This document shows, in pieces, positions 10,444 to 20,360 of a stretch of DNA of 64,000 nt. The notes under the pieces were generated by a model that saw only the letters and a program-made list of their open reading frames with translations, had not been told where the DNA came from and made no database searches. The position numbers were made by a program, and so were the translations under genes. How positions within the stretch are numbered: the stretch's first letter is position 1; every line of letters starts with the position of its first letter. The DNA is from an uncultured Paracoccaceae bacterium (GTDB lineage: Bacteria; Bacteroidota; Bacteroidia; Flavobacteriales; Flavobacteriaceae): positions 62,001-126,000 of the forward strand of contig CALSPC010000007.1 of assembly GCA_943788135.1 (NCBI GenBank), written 5' to 3'.

Positions 10444-11730
10444 TTAATTGTTTTCATATTTTTTTGAGTAGCGTTTCCAAAGTTTTGTTTGGTGACTTTC
10501 TAAACTGATGCTCCGCCCATCAATATAAGCATGAGTTAGATTGTTTGTGCGCATATCTAAGGCATCTCCTGTACTTATAAATAGCGTAGCACTTTTTCCA
10601 GTCTCTAGGGAGCCATAGTTTTGGTCGATCCCTAGAATTTGAGCAGTATTTAAGGTTATCAATTGAAGTGCTTGCGCTTTTGTAAGACCATGTGCCACTG
10701 TTGTTCCTGCATAAAACGGGAGGTTTCTAGAATTCATTCGTTCCATATCTCCACTGGTCTCTAATCCCACAAGAACCCCAGCGTCAACAAGTAAATGTGC
10801 CATTTTAAAAGGTAAATCATAATCATGATCATCGTTATTTGGTCGAGAATGAACTCGTTGTAATAAAACAGCAATATTGTGTTCTTTCAAATAGGACGCA
10901 ATTTTGTAAGCTTCATATCCGCCTACAATGACCGTTTTTGATAGCCCTTGTGATTTTGAAAATTCAACGGCATCGATAATACCTTTTTCATCGTTAACGT
11001 GAATGTAAAGTGTTTTGGTTTTGTCAAATACGCCACGCAAAGCGTTTAATGGTGTGTTTATAGTGTTTGTATTGGCTTTTGCCGCATTAAAGTAGGCCTC
11101 AATACCCTGTATCTGACTATTGTATTTCGGATTACTTTTTAATCCGGGATCTTCGCCTAGCCACCATCGGCCACGACTAAAGGAGTTAGGCCAATTTAAA
11201 TGAATACCATCATCTACTTTAAGAACAGCATCTTCCCAATTCCAAGCGTCTAATTGCACAATAGAAGACGTTCCAGAAATACGACCACCTCTCGGCGTAA
11301 TTTGTGCCAAAAGCACACCGTTTGGCCGCATACTTTCTACCACTTTAGACTCTGTGTTATAGGCGATTAAACTACGAATATGAGGGTTCCAAGTTCCTAT
11401 CTCGGCATCATCATCACTAGCTCTTACGGCATCGATTTCTATTAATCCTAAGGTGGAGTTAGGAACAATAAATCCGGGGTAAAGGTGCTGGTTTTTAGCA
11501 TCTATAACCTTCATTTGCGTGAGGTCTTCTGTTCCTAAATATTCAGAGACATTTTTTATGACGCCATTTTCGAAAATAAGAAGTGAATTCTCAAGTATTG
11601 AGCCGTTTCCAATATGAGCTGTACCACCAACAATGGCGATAGGTTCTGATTGTTTAGCGCCAGGTGTTTGTTGTGCTTGGACTGTAAATACACCAACAGT
11701 TATGAGAGTTATGAGTTTTATAAGTTTCAT
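10444..11730 (-). CDS. secreted amidohydrolase-fold protein (likely lacks canonical HxH)
   Basis: signal peptide; IAIVGGTAHIGNGSILENSLLIFENGVIKNV; C-terminal AQILGIDQNYGSLETGKSATLFIS; first strand reads PGFIVPNSTLGL rather than DxHxH. Confidence 0.8.
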   Translation of the reverse strand: MKLIKLITLITVGVFTVQAQQTPGAKQSEPIAIVGGTAHIGNGSILENSLLIFENGVIKNVSEYLGTEDLTQMKVIDAKNQHLYPGFIVPNSTLGLIEIDAVRASDDDAEIGTWNPHIRSLIAYNTESKVVESMRPNGVLLAQITPRGGRISGTSSIVQLDAWNWEDAVLKVDDGIHLNWPNSFSRGRWWLGEDPGLKSNPKYNSQIQGIEAYFNAAKANTNTINTPLNALRGVFDKTKTLYIHVNDEKGIIDAVEFSKSQGLSKTVIVGGYEAYKIASYLKEHNIAVLLQRVHSRPNNDDHDYDLPFKMAHLLVDAGVLVGLETSGDMERMNSRNLPFYAGTTVAHGLTKAQALQLITLNTAQILGIDQNYGSLETGKSATLFISTGDALDMRTNNLTHAYIDGRSISLESHQTKLWKRYSKKYENN

Positions 11731-11740
11731 TTTTTTGTGT

Positions 11741-14719
11741 TTAGAGTTGATTTGTATCTATGGAGTCACAATGTAAAAGATGTTTGTCTTTTTTCTTTAC
11801 AGGCTGTGTTTTCATGCCTTTGTTTTTTTCTTTTAACATCATAAGAATAAGTTCATTACGTTCTGTTTGAATGGCTTTTCTAAGTTGTATGTCTCGGTCT
11901 TTATCAAAATAAGTTACCCCTTCAATTATGGTTTTTTCTGCTTGTGCATAAATAGATAAAGGATGCGCGCTCCAAAGTACCAAATCTGCATTTTTTCCGA
12001 CTTTTATACTTCCGACTTTATCGTCGATATGGAGAAGTTTTGCGGGGTTCAAGGTGACCATTTTCCATGCATCTTCTTCAGATGTCCCTCCATATTTCAC
12101 CGCTTTAGCTGCTTCTTGATTGAGACGTCTTGACATTTCGGCATCGTCACTATTAATAGCAGTAATTACACCCATTGAATTCAATATAGAAGCATTATAT
12201 GGAATAGCATCATTGACCTCATACTTATATGCCCACCAATCGCTAAAGGTTGATGCGCCAACGCCGTGTGCTTTCATTTTATCCGCAACTTTATAGCCTT
12301 CCAATATATGCGTAAATGTATTGATGTTGAAGTCAAATTTCTCAGCAACTTTCATCAACATATTAATTTCACTTTGAATGTAAGAGTGGCAACTGATAAA
12401 ACGTTCTTTATTTAGAATTTCGGCGAGTACTTCCATTTCCGTATCTTTTCGGTACGGTTTCCCACTTTTCTTTTGAGCATCATAGGCTTTTGCTCTCGAA
12501 AAATAATCTATGTAGAGTTGTTCAACGCCCATACGCGTTTGAGGAAAACGATTAAAGCTTCCCCAATTCGATTGCTTTACATTTTCACCTAAAGCAAATT
12601 TTATAAATTTTGGAGTGTCTTTATAAATTAAGTTTTTTGCAGTTTCACCCCATTTAAGTTTTATAATTGCTGATCTTCCTCCAATAGGATTTGCGGAACC
12701 ATGCAAGATTTGAATCGTTGTAACCCCTCCCGCTAAATTCCTGTAAATATCAACATCATCGGCATCAATAACGTCTTCTATGCTAACTTCCGCTGACGAG
12801 TTTTGACCGCTCTCATTAATACTAGCAGCCGCAATGTGCGAGTGCTCATCAACAATTCCAGCAGTTAAATGTTTCCCTGTAGCATCGATGACCTTAGCTT
12901 TTGAGCTTTTGAGGTTTTTACCTAGTTTTGAAATGCGCCCATTTTGAACCAGTACATCTGTATGTTCTAGAATCCCTTCAGCTTCATTAGTCCAAACGGT
13001 CGCATTTTTAAATAATAATGTTTCAGCTTCAGGTAATTTTGTAAACCCATACGCGCCATTAGGAAAACTCACCGGGAGCACTTTTGGAGTGCGATCTTCT
13101 TTTTTGTTCGTATTCTCAGTATTTTTTTGAGAAGAAGTGTCGACACGTTTGAGTTCTATGTTTGGCGTATCTCCATTTAGAAAAGTAGCGGTTCCCGAAA
13201 TCGATTCGTTGTTAGGAAGGATTTTTGCATTTACGCGAATATAATCTTGTTTTGTTGTATCTTTTGAAGAAAACATCAAATGCATCCAATCCTTTTCATA
13301 CTTTATAGTACTGCTGAGTTTTAATGAATCTGACGTAATTTCGGATTTTAGTTTGCTTAATTTTCCTGATATTTTGAGTTCATAAGTATCAGAATTTAGC
13401 GTAAAGCTATAGTTTCCTCTAATATCTTTTTTAGAGATATCTTCAAGCACTGTACGAGAGCCATTGACCCAGTTTTCGTAAAGTGTAGTTTCTGCATCAA
13501 AAATAGCTCCTGAAGTAATTAAGAAATTGGCATAACTCCCCACATTTAAATTCCCAAGTTTTGAGTTCCCTAAAATTTGAGCAGGTTGGGTGGTTAAAGC
13601 ATCCAAGGCACTAACTGTATCTAAGCCGTAATCAATGGCTTTCATTAGGTTCGACTTGAAGTCTTTCATCGATTTCAAGCCTTTAGTGGTAAGGGCAAAA
13701 GGCACGCCATTGGTTGCTAAGACCATTGGATTGCTAGGGCGCTGATTCCATTCTTTCATTGCTTCCAGCTCCAGAGAATTTGTAAGAAACGTATTTTCAA
13801 CGTCGTAAGCCTTTGGAAAGTTGAGCGGTAAAATGAAGGTCGCTTGGGTGTTTTTGATTGCATCAATGCGTTCATATTCATCACCACCGCCTAAAATCAC
13901 ATACTGAACGCCAATTTCATCCCCAACCTTATCGGCGCGTAAAGCATTGGCTCTGCTGCCAGCTTCTATAATTTGAACTTGTTTTTTATTTAGATTATAA
14001 GCTTCAATAGACCGGTCTTTGGTGCTCACGTTTCCTTTGGCGTACCATTCTGCATCATAATTGAGTTGTCTCAATAAGGCCATAGCCCCCATAATAGAGG
14101 AGGGGTAAGACTGACGTGAACGGACACTTTTTGAAAAAGAGCTATACTGCACCGATTGATCAGATAGAATTCGTTGTGCATTATTTCCTTTTGAATCTAA
14201 AGCAATTAATGCCCCAGTTCCACGGACAATTCCATCTTGTAAATGCGTGTTGACAACTCCAAAACCAGCTTCTAACAAGGACTTAGCGGCCTTATCGTCA
14301 TATTTAAAATCAGCAATTGCATTTTGTTCTGGTCTGATGTGGTCATTCCAATAAAATCCTTCTCTGTTGGCATTGTACTGTGGTGAGCGATCACCAGTAG
14401 TTTTCCGTTTGGGTTTAGCAACACCAAAATCGGAGTAAAGATCAATAAATGAGGGATAGATGGATTTGCCCTTCAAATCAATAATTACTGTGTTTTTTGG
14501 AATCGCAACAGTTTTTCCAACATTTATAACATTTCCATCTTGAATTAATAAGGTGCCCTCATTTATACTTTTGGATGGAGTTATAAAGATTTTTGCATTA
14601 GTAAAGGCAGTGAAATTTGTGTTTTTAGAATTCACACCATCATTTTTGGGGAAATATTCCTGAGCATTAAGTATAAACACTCCGAATACACTCCAAAGTA
14701 GGATTAGTTTTTTTATCAT
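11741..14719 (-). CDS. large secreted double amidohydrolase-domain protein
   Basis: 992 aa; N-terminal amidohydrolase-like domain without HxH (PSFIDLYSDFG), C-terminal domain with HxH (AGIVDEHSHIAA) and NPAKLLHIDDKVGSIKVGKNADLVLWSAHPL. Confidence 0.85.
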   Translation of the reverse strand: MIKKLILLWSVFGVFILNAQEYFPKNDGVNSKNTNFTAFTNAKIFITPSKSINEGTLLIQDGNVINVGKTVAIPKNTVIIDLKGKSIYPSFIDLYSDFGVAKPKRKTTGDRSPQYNANREGFYWNDHIRPEQNAIADFKYDDKAAKSLLEAGFGVVNTHLQDGIVRGTGALIALDSKGNNAQRILSDQSVQYSSFSKSVRSRQSYPSSIMGAMALLRQLNYDAEWYAKGNVSTKDRSIEAYNLNKKQVQIIEAGSRANALRADKVGDEIGVQYVILGGGDEYERIDAIKNTQATFILPLNFPKAYDVENTFLTNSLELEAMKEWNQRPSNPMVLATNGVPFALTTKGLKSMKDFKSNLMKAIDYGLDTVSALDALTTQPAQILGNSKLGNLNVGSYANFLITSGAIFDAETTLYENWVNGSRTVLEDISKKDIRGNYSFTLNSDTYELKISGKLSKLKSEITSDSLKLSSTIKYEKDWMHLMFSSKDTTKQDYIRVNAKILPNNESISGTATFLNGDTPNIELKRVDTSSQKNTENTNKKEDRTPKVLPVSFPNGAYGFTKLPEAETLLFKNATVWTNEAEGILEHTDVLVQNGRISKLGKNLKSSKAKVIDATGKHLTAGIVDEHSHIAAASINESGQNSSAEVSIEDVIDADDVDIYRNLAGGVTTIQILHGSANPIGGRSAIIKLKWGETAKNLIYKDTPKFIKFALGENVKQSNWGSFNRFPQTRMGVEQLYIDYFSRAKAYDAQKKSGKPYRKDTEMEVLAEILNKERFISCHSYIQSEINMLMKVAEKFDFNINTFTHILEGYKVADKMKAHGVGASTFSDWWAYKYEVNDAIPYNASILNSMGVITAINSDDAEMSRRLNQEAAKAVKYGGTSEEDAWKMVTLNPAKLLHIDDKVGSIKVGKNADLVLWSAHPLSIYAQAEKTIIEGVTYFDKDRDIQLRKAIQTERNELILMMLKEKNKGMKTQPVKKKDKHLLHCDSIDTNQL

Positions 14720-14864
14720 AACATCGTTTTAAGTTCGTTTTTCAATGTAGTTATAATCTTTTGTAACGCTGTTAAAATTAATAAATTTTTAGGAAAATAG
14801 CTCGTGTTTTTAGGTTGAAATAAATAATCCTAAACATCTAATTTAAAAATAGTTTAAAGAGTAT

Positions 14865-15926
14865 TCAATCTTTTAAATACTCTACCAAAAGTGCTACCAC
14901 ATAATTATAACTCTCAATCCCTTTGGTTTGGTTGTTAGCTTTTAAGAAATGACTATAAAATACTTTGAAAATAGGTTCCAACGGATTTTCATAAGCACTC
15001 CAAAATTCAAATGTTTCTTGAAAATCCTCTAATACTCCCGGGTTAATGCTATGCGATATCAACGTATAAGCCTCAACGTCTCTTTTAGATAATTCTCGTA
15101 AACAGTAGCGCAATGCAAATTTATAACCCGCATAGTTGAAATAGCGATTTTTGTTATGGATATTAGCGAGGAACCCAATAAAATTAGCTTCGTTTTCAGC
15201 CGCGTATCCCAGTTGATGTGCTTGTTCATGTGCAATAGTAGTAGGCATAGAATTGGCGGGCATCACAGCATTAATCTGAGCTTCTAAAGTTAAGGGGTTC
15301 ACATAACCACCAAATCCCATATAAGTGAGAGGTGTGCTAAATAATGATTTTTTAGTGTTTTTGCCCCTGTATTTAAAATTTGGATATACCTTTTCTAGTT
15401 GAAAATAGCCCTTTTGACTGATGTCTGTCAGTTCAGCAAACGTGTAAGGGAGGGTAGTTTTTAACAACGAATCTTGAGTAATTTCTAGATGCAATGCATT
15501 TGTTTTTGTAACCAATTGATTGGTCACCGATTTCAATTTGGTGGTGGTGTATTTTGAATTTAAATTTAGTGTCGTATGCAAGGGGATACGGTAATAATTA
15601 AAACCCCAACACAAATGAAACATGAAATAGAAAAATGACACAAAGGCTAGAACATCTAAACTCCATGCTTTTGGGGCTATTCTCAGGCGTTTCCAGTTCA
15701 TAACCACCCAACGGATCATATAAATAATCAAACCGAGATACAACAGGTCGCCAAAAGAAAATGGAACCCATTTAAATGCCATATTTAATAGTTTAGAAAG
15801 TAGTGGAAAAAAACCTAAACTATAATAAGTCTCAATAAATTCAGGGTAGTTCTTCGCTACTTGTACAAGAAAGTATTGAGGAAGTAAACTCAACGCCAGA
15901 ATGATTTTTCCTTTTTTAGACATCAC
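14865..15926 (-). CDS. DUF3810-type membrane protein with HExxH-like motif
   Basis: N-terminal TM helices; MPTTIAHEQAHQLGYAAENEANFIGFLA metalloprotease-like motif. Confidence 0.8.
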   Translation of the reverse strand: MMSKKGKIILALSLLPQYFLVQVAKNYPEFIETYYSLGFFPLLSKLLNMAFKWVPFSFGDLLYLGLIIYMIRWVVMNWKRLRIAPKAWSLDVLAFVSFFYFMFHLCWGFNYYRIPLHTTLNLNSKYTTTKLKSVTNQLVTKTNALHLEITQDSLLKTTLPYTFAELTDISQKGYFQLEKVYPNFKYRGKNTKKSLFSTPLTYMGFGGYVNPLTLEAQINAVMPANSMPTTIAHEQAHQLGYAAENEANFIGFLANIHNKNRYFNYAGYKFALRYCLRELSKRDVEAYTLISHSINPGVLEDFQETFEFWSAYENPLEPIFKVFYSHFLKANNQTKGIESYNYVVALLVEYLKD

Positions 15927-15967
15927 TCAAAAGTAATAATTTTAATTTATGATCGGTAAGGAATCCG

Positions 15968-15975
15968 TATCTTTG
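15968..15975 (+). promoter_or_regulatory. Bacteroidota-type -7 element (TAnnTTTG)
   Basis: TATCTTTG ~22 nt upstream of ATG 15997; supports start at 15997 rather than 15949. Confidence 0.55.
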
Positions 15976-15996
15976 TGCCTCAAAAACTCCGCTATT

Positions 15997-17457
15997 ATGA
16001 GCCAAGACATACGTCAACTAGAACCCAAAGCCCTTTGGAATAAATTTGCAGATTTGAATGCCGTTCCTCGTCCTTCTAAAAAAGAAGAACGTGTTATTGC
16101 ATTTATGAAAGATTTTGGGAAAAAATTAAACCTAGAAACCATTGAAGATGGAGTAGGAAATGTGATCATTAGAAAACCTGCGACTTCTGGCATGGAAGAT
16201 CGGAAAGCCATTGTGATGCAGTCGCATTTAGATATGGTGCATCAAAAAAACAACGAGACTACTTTTGATTTTTTAACACAAGGTATTGAGATGTATGTGG
16301 ACGGCGATTGGGTCAAAGCAAAGGGAACCACTCTTGGTGCTGATAATGGGCTAGGCGTAGCGACTATCATGGCAATTTTAGAAAGCACCGATATTCCACA
16401 TCCAGCTATTGAAGCGCTATTTACTATTGATGAAGAAACAGGTATGACAGGCGCTATGGGTTTAAAAGGAGGACTATTGAAAGGCGACATTCTGTTGAAT
16501 TTAGACACCGAAGACGATGATGAAATTGGGGTAGGTTGTGCAGGAGGTATTGATGTGACAGCCATAGGAACTTACAACGAAGAAGACACGCCAGAAATCA
16601 AAATTGGCTATTCTATTGAAGTTACAGGTTTACAAGGAGGACATTCGGGAATGGATATTCATAAAGGATTTGGCAATGCCAATAAAATCATGAACCGTTT
16701 GTTATTTGATGCTTTTCAAAATTTTGGATTACGAATTTCCGAAATTGATGGTGGAAGTTTGCGTAATGCCATACCAAGAGAGAGTAATGCGATTGTAGCG
16801 ATTGATAAAGTTCAAGAAGAGGCTTTTAAATATGAAATGGGGCTTCAAATTGAAGCGATTCAAACTGAGCTTAAAACATTAGAGCCGGATTTCAATGTGG
16901 TGCTAACCAAAATAGAGACGCCTAAAACGATTATGGATTTAGGAGTTCAAGAAGGTTTGACTCGCGCTATTTATGCCGCATGGAATGGGGTGTATCGCAT
17001 GAGTCCTGATATTCCTGAATTGGTTGAAACTTCCAATAACATCGCACGCGTTAGTATTAAAGGAGGAAAGGTAAAAATTGGCTGTCTAACACGATCTTCT
17101 GTAGAATCGTCTAAATTTGATTTAGCAACAATGTTGCGCGCGACCTTTGAGTTAATCGGTTGTGAAGTCGAACTTTCTGGAGATTATCCAGGTTGGGCAC
17201 CCGATATGGACTCGTCTATTTTGAAAGTTTTAAGAAGTCTATATGAAGAATTATATAACGAGAAACCTCATGTTGCGGCTTGTCATGCAGGATTAGAATG
17301 TGGTATTTTAGGAACTAATTATCCTGATATGGAAATGATTAGTTTTGGACCAAATATTAGAGGCGCACATTCTCCCGATGAACGTGCCCAGATTTCATCA
17401 GTTCAGAAGTTTTGGGTTTTTGTTTTAGAAATTTTAAAACAGATCCCTAAAGCATAA
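15997..17457 (+). CDS. pepD: aminoacyl-histidine dipeptidase (PepD, M20 family)
   Basis: MSQDIRQLEPKALWNKFADLNAVPRPSKKEERV; VMQSHLDMVHQKN; GADNGLGVA; GGHSGMDIHKGFGNAN. Confidence 0.93.
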   Translation: MSQDIRQLEPKALWNKFADLNAVPRPSKKEERVIAFMKDFGKKLNLETIEDGVGNVIIRKPATSGMEDRKAIVMQSHLDMVHQKNNETTFDFLTQGIEMYVDGDWVKAKGTTLGADNGLGVATIMAILESTDIPHPAIEALFTIDEETGMTGAMGLKGGLLKGDILLNLDTEDDDEIGVGCAGGIDVTAIGTYNEEDTPEIKIGYSIEVTGLQGGHSGMDIHKGFGNANKIMNRLLFDAFQNFGLRISEIDGGSLRNAIPRESNAIVAIDKVQEEAFKYEMGLQIEAIQTELKTLEPDFNVVLTKIETPKTIMDLGVQEGLTRAIYAAWNGVYRMSPDIPELVETSNNIARVSIKGGKVKIGCLTRSSVESSKFDLATMLRATFELIGCEVELSGDYPGWAPDMDSSILKVLRSLYEELYNEKPHVAACHAGLECGILGTNYPDMEMISFGPNIRGAHSPDERAQISSVQKFWVFVLEILKQIPKA

Positions 17458-17472
17458 GCATAAGTATAGGTC

Positions 17473-17504
17473 AAAAAAAAAGCAGCCCATTGGCTGCTTT
17501 TTTT
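17473..17504. terminator. bidirectional intrinsic terminator between pepD (+) and PPIase (-)
   Basis: AAAAAAAGCAGCC-catt-GGCTGCTTTTTTT. Confidence 0.85.
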
Positions 17505-17521
17505 AATACATATTTTATAAA

Positions 17522-18698
17522 TTATTCTGCTGTTCCAAGCATCTCAATTATAAATATTAAATCGGTATTTGGTTTAATTGGTCCACGACCTTGTTCGCCA
17601 TATCCTAAATAGGAAGGAAGGTATAAAAATGTTTTATCTCCAATAGACATATTAAAAACACCTTCTTTAAACCCTGGAATCATTTGAGCTTGTGGATCAA
17701 GTGGCATTGCTAAGGGGTTATACGCGCCCTTGTTGTTCTTTTCTCAAATCATAAGACCCACATTTCTCGTCAATGGTTTTAATGTTCGTACCAAATAATT
17801 TACCATCTGTAAAATACCCTTGGTAGTTCAATTTAACAGTGCTTCCTTTTGCAGGTTTTGGGCCATCACCTTTGGTGATGTTATACACTAATAATCCGGA
17901 TTTAAGAGCAGTAGCTTTACTCTTATAAATATTTAAAACCGGTACCATTTCTTGAGCCGCGATTTCCATTTTTTCTTCCGCAATTTTCTTAGCTTCTTCA
18001 GCCTTTTGTTTGGCTTCCTTTAGTTTTTGTAAACGCTTTTCTTCTAATAATGGAAGTTCAGTATTCCAGGTATCAGCGGCATCAAATCGTTTTGCACTAA
18101 GGCCTTGACGAATGATGTTTAGTTCAAGTATTTTAACATCTTCCAAAGGCTTGTTAGAACCTTGAGCTACTTTTACATTAGAAATGGTGTCCACAACAGC
18201 GAAGCCTTTGACAACTTCTCCAAAAACAGCATGTCTATTGTCTAGGTGAGGCGTTGGTTTTTCGGTAATGAAAAACTGACTTCCATTAGTTGCTGGTCCG
18301 GAGTTGGCCATAGATAATATACCTGGTTTATCATGTTTTAGACTGTCGTCAAATTCATCCCCAAATTTGAATCCTGGGCTACCAGATCCAGTCGCTGTTG
18401 GGTCGCCCCCCTGAATCATGAATTTATCAATGACACGGTGAAAAACAGTGCCATTATAATACGGTTTACCTTTTAAGGTGTCTGCCAACATAGGGTGTGT
18501 GCCTTCTGCTAATCCTACAAAATTAGCAACTGTTAGCGGAACTTTGTCATAAAATAACTGAACAATGATCGTGTCTTTTGAGGTTACAAATTCGGCAAAA
18601 ATTCCATCACCTAAATCTGGATATTGTTGTTGACAAGCTGTAGAGCTGAGTAAGAGCCCTGCTGCAAATAATTGAATAAATACTTTAGTGAATTTCAT
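17522..18698 (-). pseudogene. cyclophilin-FKBP fusion peptidyl-prolyl isomerase lipoprotein, frameshifted inside the FKBP domain
   Basis: 17718..18698: cyclophilin (FHRVIDKFMIQGGDPTATGSGSPG) plus first half of FKBP; 17522..17707: rest of FKBP (MIPGFKEGVFNMSIGDKTFLYLPSYLGYGEQGRGPIKPNTDLIFIIEMLG). Removing one base near CAAGGGCGCG restores QQGAYNPLAMPLDP. Confidence 0.88.
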
Positions 18699-18739
18699 TT
18701 TTTGTTTATTTTTTGTGGGTATTAATTTGTTTAAAAAAT

Positions 18740-19273
18740 TTAATTAGTAGTAAGTTTCAGTAATGAAACATCGCATATTAGAGGTACATTTGGTCCAATT
18801 TTATCAGAGTCTCCGTAGTAGCCATAGGCTTTCTGAGATGGAAAAATGAACGAAATTGATTCCCCTTCCTTCATTAGTTTTAAGCCTTCTCTAAGCCCTG
18901 AAAATAATTCTTGTTGGTCCACATAATACGACTGTGTTTTTAAGGAATCCTCTTTGTAGATGACTTGCCCATCCAAGGTTTTTAGGGTGCAGCGGTATTG
19001 TACTAAATCTCCGAATTTAGGTGTTTTGGACGCTGCTTCAATTTTTGTGATATAAGAGTAACTAAATCCATGAGGAGAGGATAAAAATAGATGATCAGAT
19101 TTTTTAATTATAGCTTCAATCTGAGCATATTCCTTAGCGTTAAGTTCTTTACTGCGTTCAATTGAGGCATCAATAAATGTCCCTGAATTTTTTAAAACTG
19201 GAATTCTGGCGTCTGAGGGTTTGCAACTTGTAAATAATAGAAGTGAAAATATTAAAAACGAGAATGGATTCAT
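18740..19273 (-). CDS. gldI: gliding motility-associated FKBP-like lipoprotein GldI
   Basis: lipobox FTSCKPSDAR; FKBP-type domain LREGLKLMKEGESISFIFPSQKAYGYYGDSDKIGPNVPLICDVSLL. Confidence 0.85.
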   Translation of the reverse strand: MNPFSFLIFSLLLFTSCKPSDARIPVLKNSGTFIDASIERSKELNAKEYAQIEAIIKKSDHLFLSSPHGFSYSYITKIEAASKTPKFGDLVQYRCTLKTLDGQVIYKEDSLKTQSYYVDQQELFSGLREGLKLMKEGESISFIFPSQKAYGYYGDSDKIGPNVPLICDVSLLKLTTN

Positions 19274-20287
19274 GTTTGTAATTCCGATTTATAGTCCGCC
19301 AATATACTAATAAATTTTGCAATGGTATCTTCGAGATTCAGAGTAGCTTCGTCCTCCAGATGCATTTTTGTGGCCTCCGCCATCAAAATGTGTGCGTGCA
19401 AAAGCATTGACATCAAAAGTGCCTTTAGATCTAAAAGAAATTTTAATAATGCCTTCTTGTTGATGTTCAATAAAAATAACGGCAAATTTGGCACCTTTGA
19501 GTGATAAACCGTAATTAACCAAGCCTTCAGTATCTCCTTTTTGAAAGTTATGAGTCCCAAGTTCGTTTGTTGAAAGACTAATATAAGCTGTATGAGAATC
19601 TTCTATATATTTTAGATTATTCAATGCACAGCCCATGAGTTGGAGTCTGCTAAAACTATTGGTGTCATAGACCGCATTATGAATGGTTGAATTGTCAACA
19701 CCGACATCAATTAAATGTGCAATCACACGGTGCGTGGTGCTAGTGGTAAGTGGGAAACGAAAAGACGCGGTGTCGGTCATGATGCCCGTGTAAAGGGCTT
19801 CACCAATGGGTACATCAATCTGATCTAGGTCGCCCATTTTATCAATAAAGTGGTAAACCATTTCACAGGTAGAGCACATGCTAACATCGGAATAGACAAA
19901 TGTTGCATAAGCATCAGGTTGCTGGTGATGATCAATCATAACTTTTATGGCAGTGGCGTTTTTTATAGGCGTTTCCATGGCTCCACAACGGTGCAGGGCA
20001 TTAAAATCTAAAGTGAAAATAAGGTCTGCTTGGGTTAGTAATGCTTCAGCTTTATTTGTCTGCATTTCATGAATTAAAACTTCGTTAGTTCCAGGAATCC
20101 ATTTCAGAAATTCTGGGTAGTCATTAGGTGCAATTACCGTGGCTGAATGGCCTAGTTTTTTGAGGTAATGATAAAGTCCTAAAGTAGATCCCATTGCATC
20201 TCCATCGGGATTTTTATGAGGGACTATAACCACATTTTTAGGAGTGGATAGTATTTCTTTTAACGCTAAAACTTCTGCTGTATTCAT
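19270..20287 (-). pseudogene. DHH/DHHA1 phosphoesterase (NrnA-like), C-terminal ~20 codons in a different frame
   Basis: 19307..20287: HKNPDGDAMGSTLGLYHYL, MIDHHQQPD, FDGGGHKNASGGRS; expected C-terminus LEDTIAKFISILADYKSELQT lies in the frame of ORF 19270..19560. Confidence 0.85.
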
Positions 20288-20360
20288 AGCATGCGAATAT
20301 ACGATTTTTTAAAATAGTTGGAAGTCGAGATTTGAATATAAAATGGAGTATTTTATTCAA

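Noticed and set aside
15949-15996. N-terminal extension of pepD (MIGKESVSLCLKNSAI)
   Set aside because: The TATCTTTG -7 element lies inside it and homologous sequence begins at MSQDIRQLEP (15997).
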